Both the position numbers and the translations under genes were made by a program. From Bacillota bacterium (GTDB lineage: Bacteria; Bacillota; Clostridia; Christensenellales; Aristaeellaceae): 15,060 nucleotides of DNA. This document shows, piece by piece, positions 6,790-14,310 of this stretch. The number at the start of each line of letters is the position of its first letter. The first letter of the stretch is position 1. Under the pieces are notes generated by a model that worked only from the letters and a program-made list of their open reading frames with translations, was not told the origin of the DNA and searched no databases. Location: NCBI GenBank assembly GCA_023392515.1, contig JAEVYX010000106.1:1-15060 (forward strand). Reading direction: 5' to 3'.

Positions 6790-8850
6790 ATGTATCAATT
6801 GCAGGGCAAGGCGCTAACGTATGCCATTGACGAAAGCGGAAGATCTGCTTCATTCTACAACCGCTTCACATGCCATGAGTACATCTACAAACCCGATTCT
6901 ATTTGGAAGATGATCTATTCCATTCCCGGTACGGAACGTGTTGAGGTACCAATATGGGCGGAGAAGCAGAAGTTTAGTGCTGTGCAGACTGAGAATGAAA
7001 TCACCCTGACCTATGATGGGCTGATCGGCGAAGACGGTCTTGAAATCGATGCAATGCTGACGCTGCGCCTTTGCATGAATGATATGGGCCTGCAGGTGAA
7101 GGCAGACCTTGAAAACCGAGATGCAAGAGTACAACTTGTTGAACTGCAGCTAACTCCTGTATCCGGTGCGCGCACGCTTGCCGGGCAGCCCGAAGAAGAC
7201 TATATTGCATGGCCGTGCGACCTCGGCAGAAAGGTGCGTAATCCCGCATACGTTGATTTATCCACCTATGCGGGCTTCCGCAAATACGAACGTCATGATC
7301 AATTTCACACAGATATGGATGCACTGTATCAAGCTGGCACCGCTTCCATGCAGTGGTATGACTGGTATACCGAAGGCGAGGGCTTGTACTGCAGCTGCGA
7401 GGACACGACGCGTCAGGCGGTAGGTTTGCACATTGAGCGCGACGTAAAGCTAAACCTGCTGCGGTTTGGCTTCATCCGCTATCCCATGATTGACAAAGGC
7501 GAAAGCTGGTCCGGCCAGGCGTTGGATTTCTATCCTCATCAGGGCGACTGGCATGCCGGTGCAAAAATCTACCGCGCTTGGATGGAGCGCGAAGGTGGAT
7601 ACGTTCCGCCAAAGCGTCCCGAATGGTGTCAGGATTTCACGGGCTGGCTGCGGCTTATCTTCAAGCAGCATCACTGCGAACTGAATTGGGATTATTCCGA
7701 CATCCCTGCCATGTATGATGAATTGGAGGCTGCGGGATTCAAGACGCTGTATCTGTTGGGCTGGGAGCAGGGCGGCTTTGCGCGTATGTGGCCGGATTAC
7801 CTGGTGGATGAGCGCATGGGCGGCGAAAAGAAGCTGCGTGAGGGTATTGAGTATGTTCACAGCAAGGGTGGCAAAGTGCTGATGTTCCTAAGCTATGCTT
7901 TGATCGATCATCAAAGCAGCTTTTATAAGAATGAAGGGGGCGACAAGGCCACCATCAAGTCCATTTGGAATGAGGACATCCCCTTCTCCGAAACCTACTG
8001 CGGCGAGGGCACCTACCGCAAAATCGCCAACCCGCCTATGCCCATGTACCTGGCCTGCCCAGGGGCCCCGCTTTGGCAGGAGAAGATGAAAAAAGCGGCA
8101 AAGGTATGCTTGGATCTTGGCGCGGACGGCGTATTGTATGATATCGGTGCTTGGAAACCCTTCTTCTGCTACGCGCAGGGGCATACGCACAAAAAGCCAA
8201 GCCATTCCCATGAAAGCAAGGCGGCCAATTATGCAGGCCTGCGAGAGTATGTGAAGACGTTTGGTGATGACAAGATTATCATGATGGAACACAATGTGGA
8301 TATTTACGGTCAGTCTATGGATATTGCACAGGGCAGCAGCACCATTCCCGACAAGAGGCTGCTGACGCCAAAGACAGCCGGAAATCCTGATGACGGGCGC
8401 AATGACTTCCTCATGCTCGAAATGTACCGCTATACTTTCCCCGAACTTGTGATGACCAACCGTGAATGCGGCGAGGATGAGGATAACTACAAGGCCATGG
8501 CGGGCTATTCATTCCTGCTGGGACTGCGCTTCGATATGACGATCTACCGCTGCTGCGGTTCGCTTAGGGATATCCCGAATTATGCGGCATATCTCAAAGA
8601 GCTAAACGGATTGTATCACCAGTATGCGGATTATATCCTGCGCGGTACATTTGTGGATACGGATGGGTTCACCAATTCCAACCGTGCAGTATTGGCCAAG
8701 GGTTGGAAGAGCGCCTCAGGTGATATGGCCGTTACACTGTGGAATCCAACCGGTTCTGATCAACAGGTAACGCTCACAAGAAATAACGGAAAGTATGAAA
8801 CCGCTGTGATCGTGCCTGCGGAAAGAGCAACAGCTGTTAAATTGCTGTAA
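6790..8850 (+). CDS. Cytoplasmic glycoside-hydrolase-like TIM-barrel protein (resembles DUF6259)
   Basis: 686 residues with no signal peptide or membrane segment, so it should act in the cytoplasm. Seen: an N-terminal beta-rich region (about 1-250, like the beta-sandwich domain before the barrel in GH36-like enzymes) with the segment YPHQGDWHAGAKIYRAWME leading into the barrel. The barrel (about 280-600) carries YLLGWEQGG (321-329), a strand GADGVLYDIG (444-453) and IIMMEHN (496-502). A short C-terminal beta domain (about 620-686) follows. Asp451 sits where clan GH-D enzymes keep the nucleophile, and Glu500 or Glu326 could be the partner acid; both assignments are inferred. AGGAGG lies 11 bases before the ATG, a slightly long spacing. 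I recognise it as DUF6259-like from memory of the family pattern, not from a search. Genomic context points to cleavage of an imported oligosaccharide; the substrate is unknown. Confidence 0.72.
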   Translation: MYQLQGKALTYAIDESGRSASFYNRFTCHEYIYKPDSIWKMIYSIPGTERVEVPIWAEKQKFSAVQTENEITLTYDGLIGEDGLEIDAMLTLRLCMNDMGLQVKADLENRDARVQLVELQLTPVSGARTLAGQPEEDYIAWPCDLGRKVRNPAYVDLSTYAGFRKYERHDQFHTDMDALYQAGTASMQWYDWYTEGEGLYCSCEDTTRQAVGLHIERDVKLNLLRFGFIRYPMIDKGESWSGQALDFYPHQGDWHAGAKIYRAWMEREGGYVPPKRPEWCQDFTGWLRLIFKQHHCELNWDYSDIPAMYDELEAAGFKTLYLLGWEQGGFARMWPDYLVDERMGGEKKLREGIEYVHSKGGKVLMFLSYALIDHQSSFYKNEGGDKATIKSIWNEDIPFSETYCGEGTYRKIANPPMPMYLACPGAPLWQEKMKKAAKVCLDLGADGVLYDIGAWKPFFCYAQGHTHKKPSHSHESKAANYAGLREYVKTFGDDKIIMMEHNVDIYGQSMDIAQGSSTIPDKRLLTPKTAGNPDDGRNDFLMLEMYRYTFPELVMTNRECGEDEDNYKAMAGYSFLLGLRFDMTIYRCCGSLRDIPNYAAYLKELNGLYHQYADYILRGTFVDTDGFTNSNRAVLAKGWKSASGDMAVTLWNPTGSDQQVTLTRNNGKYETAVIVPAERATAVKLL

Positions 8851-8929
8851 TATGTTATTACAGGATTGCTGTCTGAGATCCTATTCAAAAATATATTAGC
8901 GCCATATAAAACGGTAAGAATGGTGTGCA

Positions 8930-8957
8930 GGGAAGCAGGTTTCTGCTTCCCTTTCTT
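8930..8957 (+). terminator. Rho-independent terminator after the hydrolase gene
   Basis: GGGAAGCAG (8930-8938) pairs perfectly with CTGCTTCCC (8943-8951) around a GTTT loop, followed by TTTCTT. It lies 80 bases after the hydrolase stop and is the only strong hairpin before the next gene. Confidence 0.88.
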
Positions 8958-9258
8958 GGTTGTTTTGCAGTTAAATTCAAATGACAGACACAAAATGGCC
9001 GGTCAATTACCCTTTGCGAATCATCTATACTATTGCTGTCTCCAGTTGCAAAGAAGGCCGGTCGTAACCAAATACTTCAATTTGGGAGTTATTTAGTCTC
9101 AAAGCCAGCTTGCATACTATCCCATTTCTCTATGATATTACTATCGTCAATTACAGAATTTTCAAAAGACTACCGTCCGTGAAAAGACGGATCGATCAAT
9201 AGAAGAAATTAGTGAATGTTTGAGCAAGAATTATTAAACAATCCGTAAGGATTTCATT

Positions 9259-9264
9259 TATAAT
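9259..9264 (+). promoter_or_regulatory. Possible -10 box of the AraC-GNAT/HelD operon
   Basis: A perfect TATAAT 24 bases before the TTG start, with no good -35 at 16-18 bases (TTAAAC lies 19 bases upstream). If used, it gives a very short leader starting just before the ribosome binding site. The poor -35 would fit a promoter that needs an activator, possibly the encoded protein itself. Confidence 0.35.
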
Positions 9265-9287
9265 AATCCCGAAGGGAGGGGTAGGAT

Positions 9288-10133
9288 TTGAATCGCATTA
9301 AAAATGTATCGATGGCTATCGACTACATTGAGGAAAACCTAACAAATAAGATGGATCTCGATATGATTGCCGAAGCCGCTCACTATTCAAAATATCATCT
9401 GCACCGTATGTTTTCAAAGACGGTGGGGATTACCATACATGATTACCTTCAAAGGCGGCAGCTTACCGAGGCTGCAAAACTGCTCATTTTCTCAAGTAAG
9501 TCCATCCTTGATATCGCATTGTTGTCTGGTTACGAAAGCCAGCAGGCTTTCACGAGCATTTTTACTGTAATGTATAAGCAATCTCCCAATGTTTACCGAG
9601 AAAATGAAAAGTTCTACCCTCTGCAGTTGAAATGCGAGTTTGAAGGGAGCTTCAATATGCTTAATAGCAAAGAGGATGTTCAATGGGATATTACCTTTGC
9701 AACTATAAAAGACATCCCCTACTGGATGAGCCTGGTAAGGCTTGTCGTTGATGGCTTCCCGCATTTGCAGGAGGAAGAGCACTTGCAAGTCTTAAGACAG
9801 CGTATCGCCGCCAATCAGGCGCTCATCTTAAAAGACGGCGAAATCGCCATAGGCATTATGCTTTTTTCTTCAAAATCAGGCAGCATTGATTTTTTGGGCA
9901 CGCATCCCCTTTACCGAAAAAAGGGTATCCCGAAAGCATTTCTGGATAAAGTGATGGGCGAACTGCTAAAAGGGAGGGATATCAGCACCACGACCTACCG
10001 GAAAGGGGATAAAGCAGACACCGGACAGCGCAAAGAGCTTATGGATTTGGGGTTTGCAGAAGCCGAATTATTGATGGAATTTGGATATCCAACACAGCGT
10101 TTCATTTTGCATAGGGAGAACAAGAATGACTAA
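9288..10133 (+). CDS. AraC-type DNA-binding domain fused to a GNAT acetyltransferase domain
   Basis: 281 residues in two parts. Residues about 8-105 form an AraC/XylS double helix-turn-helix, beginning AIDYIEENLTNKMDLDMIAEAAHYSKYHLHRMF-like and ending in the second helix pair (SILDIALLSGYESQQAFTSIF, then QSPNVYR). Residues about 134-277 resemble a GNAT fold: ALILKDGEIAIGIMLF, IDFLGTHPLYRKKGIPKAFLDKVM (motif A region) and a C-terminal LGFAEAELLMEFG. In motif A the usual R/Q-x-x-G-x-G/A appears as R210-K-K-G213-I-P215, so acetyl-CoA binding may be altered. The start is TTG at 9288, supported by GGGAGGGG 6 bases upstream. The stop overlaps the start of the HelD gene by 8 bases, indicating translational coupling. 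AraC-GNAT fusions are known as transcription regulators in Bacillota; here the acetyltransferase part may serve as a ligand sensor or as an enzyme (inference). Confidence 0.87.
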   Translation: MNRIKNVSMAIDYIEENLTNKMDLDMIAEAAHYSKYHLHRMFSKTVGITIHDYLQRRQLTEAAKLLIFSSKSILDIALLSGYESQQAFTSIFTVMYKQSPNVYRENEKFYPLQLKCEFEGSFNMLNSKEDVQWDITFATIKDIPYWMSLVRLVVDGFPHLQEEEHLQVLRQRIAANQALILKDGEIAIGIMLFSSKSGSIDFLGTHPLYRKKGIPKAFLDKVMGELLKGRDISTTTYRKGDKADTGQRKELMDLGFAEAELLMEFGYPTQRFILHRENKND

Positions 10134-12255
10134 CGATCAACAAACCAACAAGCTGTCACATCCTATGTCTGCCGCGATTAGGGAAGCTGATACGCAGACA
10201 AATATCACAGAATCCTTTCCTGATGAAATAGCACATTTGGATGAAATAAACGATAAATTAGAGGAAGCCTTGCGTGAAGCAGATGCATCCGTTGAACGAA
10301 TAGATAAGGAGTACATGGATTTCAAGCTTTATATGGTGCAAAACCTCGGCGATGTTGATCCTCACGAAATGTTACAAAATGAGTTAGCTCTAAAAAGAAT
10401 AGATCATTCAGGAGCCTTAACTGTAAGCATGCGTGAAAAAATCGCCAAGCTGATAGATTCCCCCTATTTTGCCCGAATAGACTTTATCCCACAGGAAGAT
10501 CAGGAAATATCCGCATTTTATATTGGCCGGTTTGGTTTCAGTTTCAAAAATGATATGCTTATATTCGACTGGCGCGCCCCAATTGCCAGTATGTTTTATG
10601 ACAGCGATATCGGCCCGTCTGGGTATGACGCTCCTGACGGCCGAATTAAAGGGCAATTAACCCGTAAACGGCAATTCAAGATCAAGAACAGAAAAATGCA
10701 ATATACATTTGAAAGCTCAATTAACATTCATGATGATATCCTTCAGCGTGAACTAAGCCATACGTCGGATGAAAAGATGAAATCCATTATTTCAACAATT
10801 CAAAAAGAACAAAATCAAATCATTCGTAATGACTGCGCAAAGACCCTTATAATTCAAGGGGTGGCTGGTTCTGGAAAAACATCCATCGCGCTGCATCGTA
10901 TCGCTTTTTTGCTATACAGATTTAAGGACAGAATATCAGCAAAAAATGTAACAATTCTATCTCCCAATAAGGTTTTTGGAGATTACATCTCAAACGTATT
11001 GCCGGAACTTGGTGAAGAACCGATTTACGAATGGGGTTTTACTGATATAGCAGAAATTCAACTAAAGGGTATAATTGACTTTGAAGCTGACAAGGATCCG
11101 ATGGAGACCGAAGATCGGCAGTGGATGGAACGGGTACGTTTTAAGTCCACAATAGAATTTTTAAAGCTGATAGACCGGTATATTCAACTAATGCAAAATC
11201 AGGTTTTTGAAGCGAAAAACTATACCTATGGGCTCTTTTCAGCAAACGCCGATTGGATACAAACCCGATTTAATGCCTATAGTAAATATCCGGTCAAGCA
11301 GCGACTTAAGAGAATCGCCGAAGATATCTACGAACAATTTGAAATGGATAATATAAGACAATACGATCTGCCAAAGGTCAGAACAATATTGAAAAGTCTG
11401 AATGGCATGCTTCGCATTAAAAGCAGCATCGCACTGTACAAAGATTTGTATAAGCAAATGGGTATTGCAAGCCTTCTTGTAATGCCTAATAAGAAGACCT
11501 TGGAATGGGCAGATGTTAGTCCATTTTTATATCTTCATGCAGCATTTGAAGGCTTAAAGGAAATCAAGTCCATCAGCCATCTTGTTATTGATGAAATGCA
11601 GGATTATACACCAGTTCAGTATGCTGTGTTGAATCTGCTATTTAATTGCCCAAAAACCATACTAGGTGATTTTGGTCAGATGATCAATCCAAATCATATG
11701 CAAACTCTGGGCGATATGATAAAACTTTATGTGGACGCGGAACTGGTAATGCTGAATAAAAGCTATCGTTCAACCTATGAGATTATCCATTTTGCCAAGA
11801 AGATACGGAACGTTTGCCCCCTGGAAGCAATCAAGCGCCACGGTGAAGAACCAATGCTGATACAATGCCAAGATAGCCAAGATGAAGTTCAGTACCTAAA
11901 AGAAAGAATGAACGCATTTTTAGCCAGCGAAAATGTGACCCTTGGTATAATTATGAAAACAAATCAATTAGCTAAAGCTCTGTCTGATGTCCTATCCAAA
12001 AGTTATGATGTCCGCCTACTTACGCCTGAAAGTACAAACTTCTTAAATGGCATATCAATCACCTCTGTTCAAATGTCAAAAGGATTAGAGTTCGATGAGG
12101 TCATAATCCCATCCACTAGTGATATCACATACGTAAGCGAGTATGACCGTAGCCTGCTTTTTATTGCCTGTACACGGGCTATGCACCGGCTCACCTTAAC
12201 CTATACCGGACAATTGACAAAGCTGATAAGCCGGGAGATGATACAGTGCGGATAA
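10126..12255 (+). CDS. helD: HelD-like RNA polymerase recycling ATPase (UvrD/Rep family)
   Basis: 709 residues, slightly shorter than B. subtilis HelD. HelD binds RNA polymerase, pushes arms into its channels and uses ATP to free polymerase from nucleic acids; in some bacteria it gives rifamycin tolerance (family knowledge). Seen: an N-terminal charged helical region (about 25-75) fitting the antiparallel coiled coil, DWRAPIASMFYD before the first motor part, Walker A GVAGSGKT (245-252), Walker B DEMQD (489-493), the UvrD-type motif VQMSKGLEFDE (648-658) and the arginine-finger motif ACTRA (681-685). The start ATG at 10126 has AGGGAG 7 bases upstream and lies inside the end of the AraC-GNAT gene. 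The track-wide open frame begins earlier at 10081, but that part lies inside the preceding gene and has no binding site. By eye it is more AT-rich than the sugar genes to the left. A nucleic-acid-unwinding helicase role is less likely. Confidence 0.88.
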   Translation: MTNDQQTNKLSHPMSAAIREADTQTNITESFPDEIAHLDEINDKLEEALREADASVERIDKEYMDFKLYMVQNLGDVDPHEMLQNELALKRIDHSGALTVSMREKIAKLIDSPYFARIDFIPQEDQEISAFYIGRFGFSFKNDMLIFDWRAPIASMFYDSDIGPSGYDAPDGRIKGQLTRKRQFKIKNRKMQYTFESSINIHDDILQRELSHTSDEKMKSIISTIQKEQNQIIRNDCAKTLIIQGVAGSGKTSIALHRIAFLLYRFKDRISAKNVTILSPNKVFGDYISNVLPELGEEPIYEWGFTDIAEIQLKGIIDFEADKDPMETEDRQWMERVRFKSTIEFLKLIDRYIQLMQNQVFEAKNYTYGLFSANADWIQTRFNAYSKYPVKQRLKRIAEDIYEQFEMDNIRQYDLPKVRTILKSLNGMLRIKSSIALYKDLYKQMGIASLLVMPNKKTLEWADVSPFLYLHAAFEGLKEIKSISHLVIDEMQDYTPVQYAVLNLLFNCPKTILGDFGQMINPNHMQTLGDMIKLYVDAELVMLNKSYRSTYEIIHFAKKIRNVCPLEAIKRHGEEPMLIQCQDSQDEVQYLKERMNAFLASENVTLGIIMKTNQLAKALSDVLSKSYDVRLLTPESTNFLNGISITSVQMSKGLEFDEVIIPSTSDITYVSEYDRSLLFIACTRAMHRLTLTYTGQLTKLISREMIQCG

Positions 12256-12315
12256 TCTGTCAGCTTCTTCCCAAATAGCAGCATCTATCTTTGACTATTC
12301 CATAAAAATATAACT

Positions 12316-13191
12316 TTATTTGATGCGGTTGTTTTTCTCATTGACAAACACACCCTTAAATTGCTCCAGACGGAATCTCGTCACAAACCAATCGCATTTG
12401 CATAGAAACATATAGTAAATATTAAGCCCGCAGCCATGAAGGGTTTCAAAATTGCCCTGCCCTTTCGATATCATTAGATCCGCATTATCAATAACATCTC
12501 TGGCTTCCTTTGTTATGCTGGCAAGATGTGTTCCCGCTATTTTCGTACCGTTGGGAAGGACTTTTACAAGGTCTGCCAAACCTACCATTTTGGCATCTTC
12601 CATTGTAGCGTCGTTTAGAACAGGCATTCCCCGTACAATTACCGTAATTTTGAGCGTCGGGAATTCCTGGGCAATTGTCTGTATTAGAAGTTTATCAAGG
12701 ACAATCTCGCCGCAATTATCCGTAAGATACGCAAGATGCCGGGCACTTTTCAAGTCCTGCTGAAAGTTTCTGTATTCAAGCATGTCAATCTCCTCCGCTA
12801 TGGCGGAGGAGATCAGGGCGTTGAGTTTCTCGCCATCCACACTTCCCATGGCCCCAAAGTCGATATAATTGCCGACTCTTGCATATTTTACCGCCGCCAG
12901 CAATTTATCCTGCGATGTGTTGATTTTTTCCGCAATCTCCTCTTCCTTCTGCATAAGCATTGCGTTATATTGCTTTTTCAAGTCATCAAAGCTATACGGC
13001 GAACCGAAATAGCTTTGATGAAGCTCATTCAATTCTGCTATAATTACAGGCGCGGTGGCATCTTCATCCGCTTCGTAAACCGTCTTCAGTACATCTTTCA
13101 TGTATTTTGACTTTTTATCTTCATCGCCATAGTCTTTTATCATTTCCATTTGTCTTTTTATAAGGCAATAGGTACAATAGGAGCTTAACAC
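12316..13191 (-). CDS. DUF89/ARMT1-like metal-dependent phosphatase
   Basis: 291 residues of the DUF89 (ARMT1-like) family: cytoplasmic, divalent-metal-dependent phosphatases thought to remove damaged or harmful phosphometabolites such as sugar phosphates. Seen: an N-terminal C6-x-x-C9 typical of the stand-alone prokaryotic type, a helical N-terminal domain (about 10-150), and the core motifs TDNCGEIVLDK (D158-N159), GMPVLNDAT (N193-D194) and DLMISKGQGNFE (238-249). These contain the expected metal-binding Asp/Asn residues and the conserved Lys243. The start is GTG at 13191, chosen because GAGGTG sits 5 bases upstream and the CxxC lies at the right distance. It is convergent with HelD, 60 bases between stops, with no clear hairpin between them. 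It has its own likely promoter, and no neighbour indicates its substrate. Confidence 0.88.
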   Translation of the reverse strand: MLSSYCTYCLIKRQMEMIKDYGDEDKKSKYMKDVLKTVYEADEDATAPVIIAELNELHQSYFGSPYSFDDLKKQYNAMLMQKEEEIAEKINTSQDKLLAAVKYARVGNYIDFGAMGSVDGEKLNALISSAIAEEIDMLEYRNFQQDLKSARHLAYLTDNCGEIVLDKLLIQTIAQEFPTLKITVIVRGMPVLNDATMEDAKMVGLADLVKVLPNGTKIAGTHLASITKEARDVIDNADLMISKGQGNFETLHGCGLNIYYMFLCKCDWFVTRFRLEQFKGVFVNEKNNRIK

Positions 13192-13243
13192 TTCGTCACC
13201 TCATCTGCCGTATTCATACCGTGTTGAACCACGGCTTGCTGGT

Positions 13244-13273
13244 ATTGTAGCATGCTCCCCTAACTGGATGCAA
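13244..13273 (-). promoter_or_regulatory. Possible promoter of the DUF89 gene
   Basis: On the minus strand TTGCAT (13273-13268), 18-base spacer, TACAAT (13249-13244). The -10 matches in 5 of 6 positions and the -35 in only 3. It lies 53 bases before the GTG start. Confidence 0.4.
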
Positions 13274-13303
13274 CGAAAACGCAATTTCCCGTGAAAAGCA
13301 AAG

Positions 13304-13346
13304 GGTCGCTGAAAATCATTTGTTCTCAGCGACCTTCTTCATTTTT
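13304..13346. terminator. Bidirectional hairpin terminator
   Basis: GGTCGCTGA (13304-13312) pairs perfectly with TCAGCGACC (13326-13334); the 13-base loop can pair further. On the plus strand TTCTTCATTTTT follows; on the minus strand CTTTGCTTTT follows. Its position 58 bases beyond the stop of the peptidoglycan-binding protein gene shows the minus direction is the functional one; there is no plus-strand gene just upstream. Confidence 0.8.
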
Positions 13347-13403
13347 CAGATTTAAACTTTCCATGTTTGATACTTTAACAACATTTTGAAGCAGTTTACT
13401 GTT

Positions 13404-14183
13404 TTAAAAGCCTGGCAATGTCAAATCCAATTCAGGCATCTGGAAATCTATTTGAGGCGTAACAACCGGCAGCACTTGAGGCTTGATTGTTATGAGTTTG
13501 TCAGGCCAGTTAATCGAACTATCCGTCGTTTGAGGAGCGATGGTTACAACCGGCGGTTTGATGGTTATGAGATTGCCTGGCAAGTTTATTCCGCTATCGG
13601 TTGGTATGGGGATAATGGTAACATGAGGCGGCTTAATCGTTATCAAACCTGGAAAGCCAATGCCATTATCCCCCGGATCTGGTGCGGGAGAAACGGGCGG
13701 GAGCGTCATTAGTTGAATAGGTCCGTCGGTTCCAGCGGCAGGAGTTGGAATAGCGCCTTGCTCCTGGTATATGTCCACTCCTGTATTTGGGATGGCTTTG
13801 CTAGTGAAAAGAAGCATTTGGTCTGCAACGGAAGCGATGCCGTCTATGAGCAGATTGTTGACGGTTTCAAATTGTCTCATGGCTGCATATGTGCCATTGC
13901 CAAAGTTGTCCGCTAAAGCTTTGTTGTAATAGCCCAGCTCGGCAAGACGGGCCTGCAATAGCCTCACCTCATACCCATGATCGTCTTTCTGGAGTTGTAC
14001 GTATGGGTAATAGCCGTTTTCTTTCAACATTGCGCCGATCTTGTACCACAGGGCAAGCAAATCGTCAAGGGTATAGGTCTTGACGGATTCCTCTGCGGTT
14101 GCTGTGGTCAATGGCGGTATGACGGCATTGACAGATATGAACAGCATCAGCAACAGCACAATGAGAGCCACCAACTTTTTCAT
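13404..14183 (-). CDS. Secreted protein with peptidoglycan-binding domain and repetitive Pro-rich tail
   Basis: 259 residues. Seen: a signal peptide (MKK, hydrophobic 4-18, possible cleavage after A20 or A30) without a lipobox; a PG_binding_1-like domain at about 64-128 with the typical EVRLLQARLAELGYYN and a following helix NGTYAAMRQFETVN, then LLIDGIAS; and a tail (about 140-259) rich in Pro, Thr and Ile. The tail contains three units of about 24-25 residues with the core LITIKP. No catalytic domain is visible, so it most likely attaches to or spaces from the cell wall. No LPxTG anchor is seen. The start has GGGAGG 9 bases upstream. Upstream is a palindrome at 14271-14288; downstream is the terminator at 13304. 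It appears to be a single-gene unit. The exact function is unknown. Confidence 0.8.
   Translation of the reverse strand: MKKLVALIVLLLMLFISVNAVIPPLTTATAEESVKTYTLDDLLALWYKIGAMLKENGYYPYVQLQKDDHGYEVRLLQARLAELGYYNKALADNFGNGTYAAMRQFETVNNLLIDGIASVADQMLLFTSKAIPNTGVDIYQEQGAIPTPAAGTDGPIQLMTLPPVSPAPDPGDNGIGFPGLITIKPPHVTIIPIPTDSGINLPGNLITIKPPVVTIAPQTTDSSINWPDKLITIKPQVLPVVTPQIDFQMPELDLTLPGF
13452..13670 (-). repeat. Three tandem coding repeats in the secreted protein's tail
   Basis: Units at 13670-13599, 13598-13524 and 13523-13452 (24, 25 and 24 codons) follow the pattern D-(N/S)-(G/S)-I-x-x-P-x-x-LITIKP-(P/Q)-x-V/L-x-x-x-P. The third is the most divergent (KPQVLPVV). The DNA is similar but not identical, so the duplication is not recent. 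Confidence 0.8.
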
Positions 14184-14270
14184 GAATCAAAGCCTCCCTT
14201 CGTTTTCCACAATGTCAGGTTGCAAGTGGCCACACGTTGAATCAATATATCATATCTTTGAATTGTGATA

Positions 14271-14288
14271 CACAAGACATATCTTGTG
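14271..14288. promoter_or_regulatory. 18-base palindrome, candidate operator
   Basis: CACAAGA (14271-14277) and TCTTGTG (14282-14288) are perfect inverted arms around CATA. It lies 88 bases upstream of the secreted-protein start. On the minus strand it overlaps TTGTGT, which with TGATAT 17 bases on could be a weak promoter, so binding here could repress that gene. The regulator is unknown. Confidence 0.4.
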
Positions 14289-14310
14289 CCAATATTGACT
14301 TATGCATTAA

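Larger units (their letters stand above)
8851..9287. other. Gene-free spacer with terminator and possible gene remnant
   Basis: This 437-base stretch contains the hydrolase terminator (8930-8957), a partial direct repeat (GGCCGGTC at 8997 and 9056) and an AT-rich end with a TATAAT box. A 33-codon open frame (9136-9237) with no usable start and Glu/Lys/Ser-rich content ends 50 bases before the next gene. It may be the tail of a lost gene, but I cannot name it. Confidence 0.5.

Noticed and set aside
8997..9063. Direct repeat GGCCGGTC, two copies 59 bases apart
   Set aside because: Only 8 identical bases with imperfect flanks; could be chance, and no associated element was seen.
8866..9096. 76-codon plus-strand open frame after the hydrolase
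   Set aside because: It runs through the strong terminator at 8930-8957 and has no binding site.
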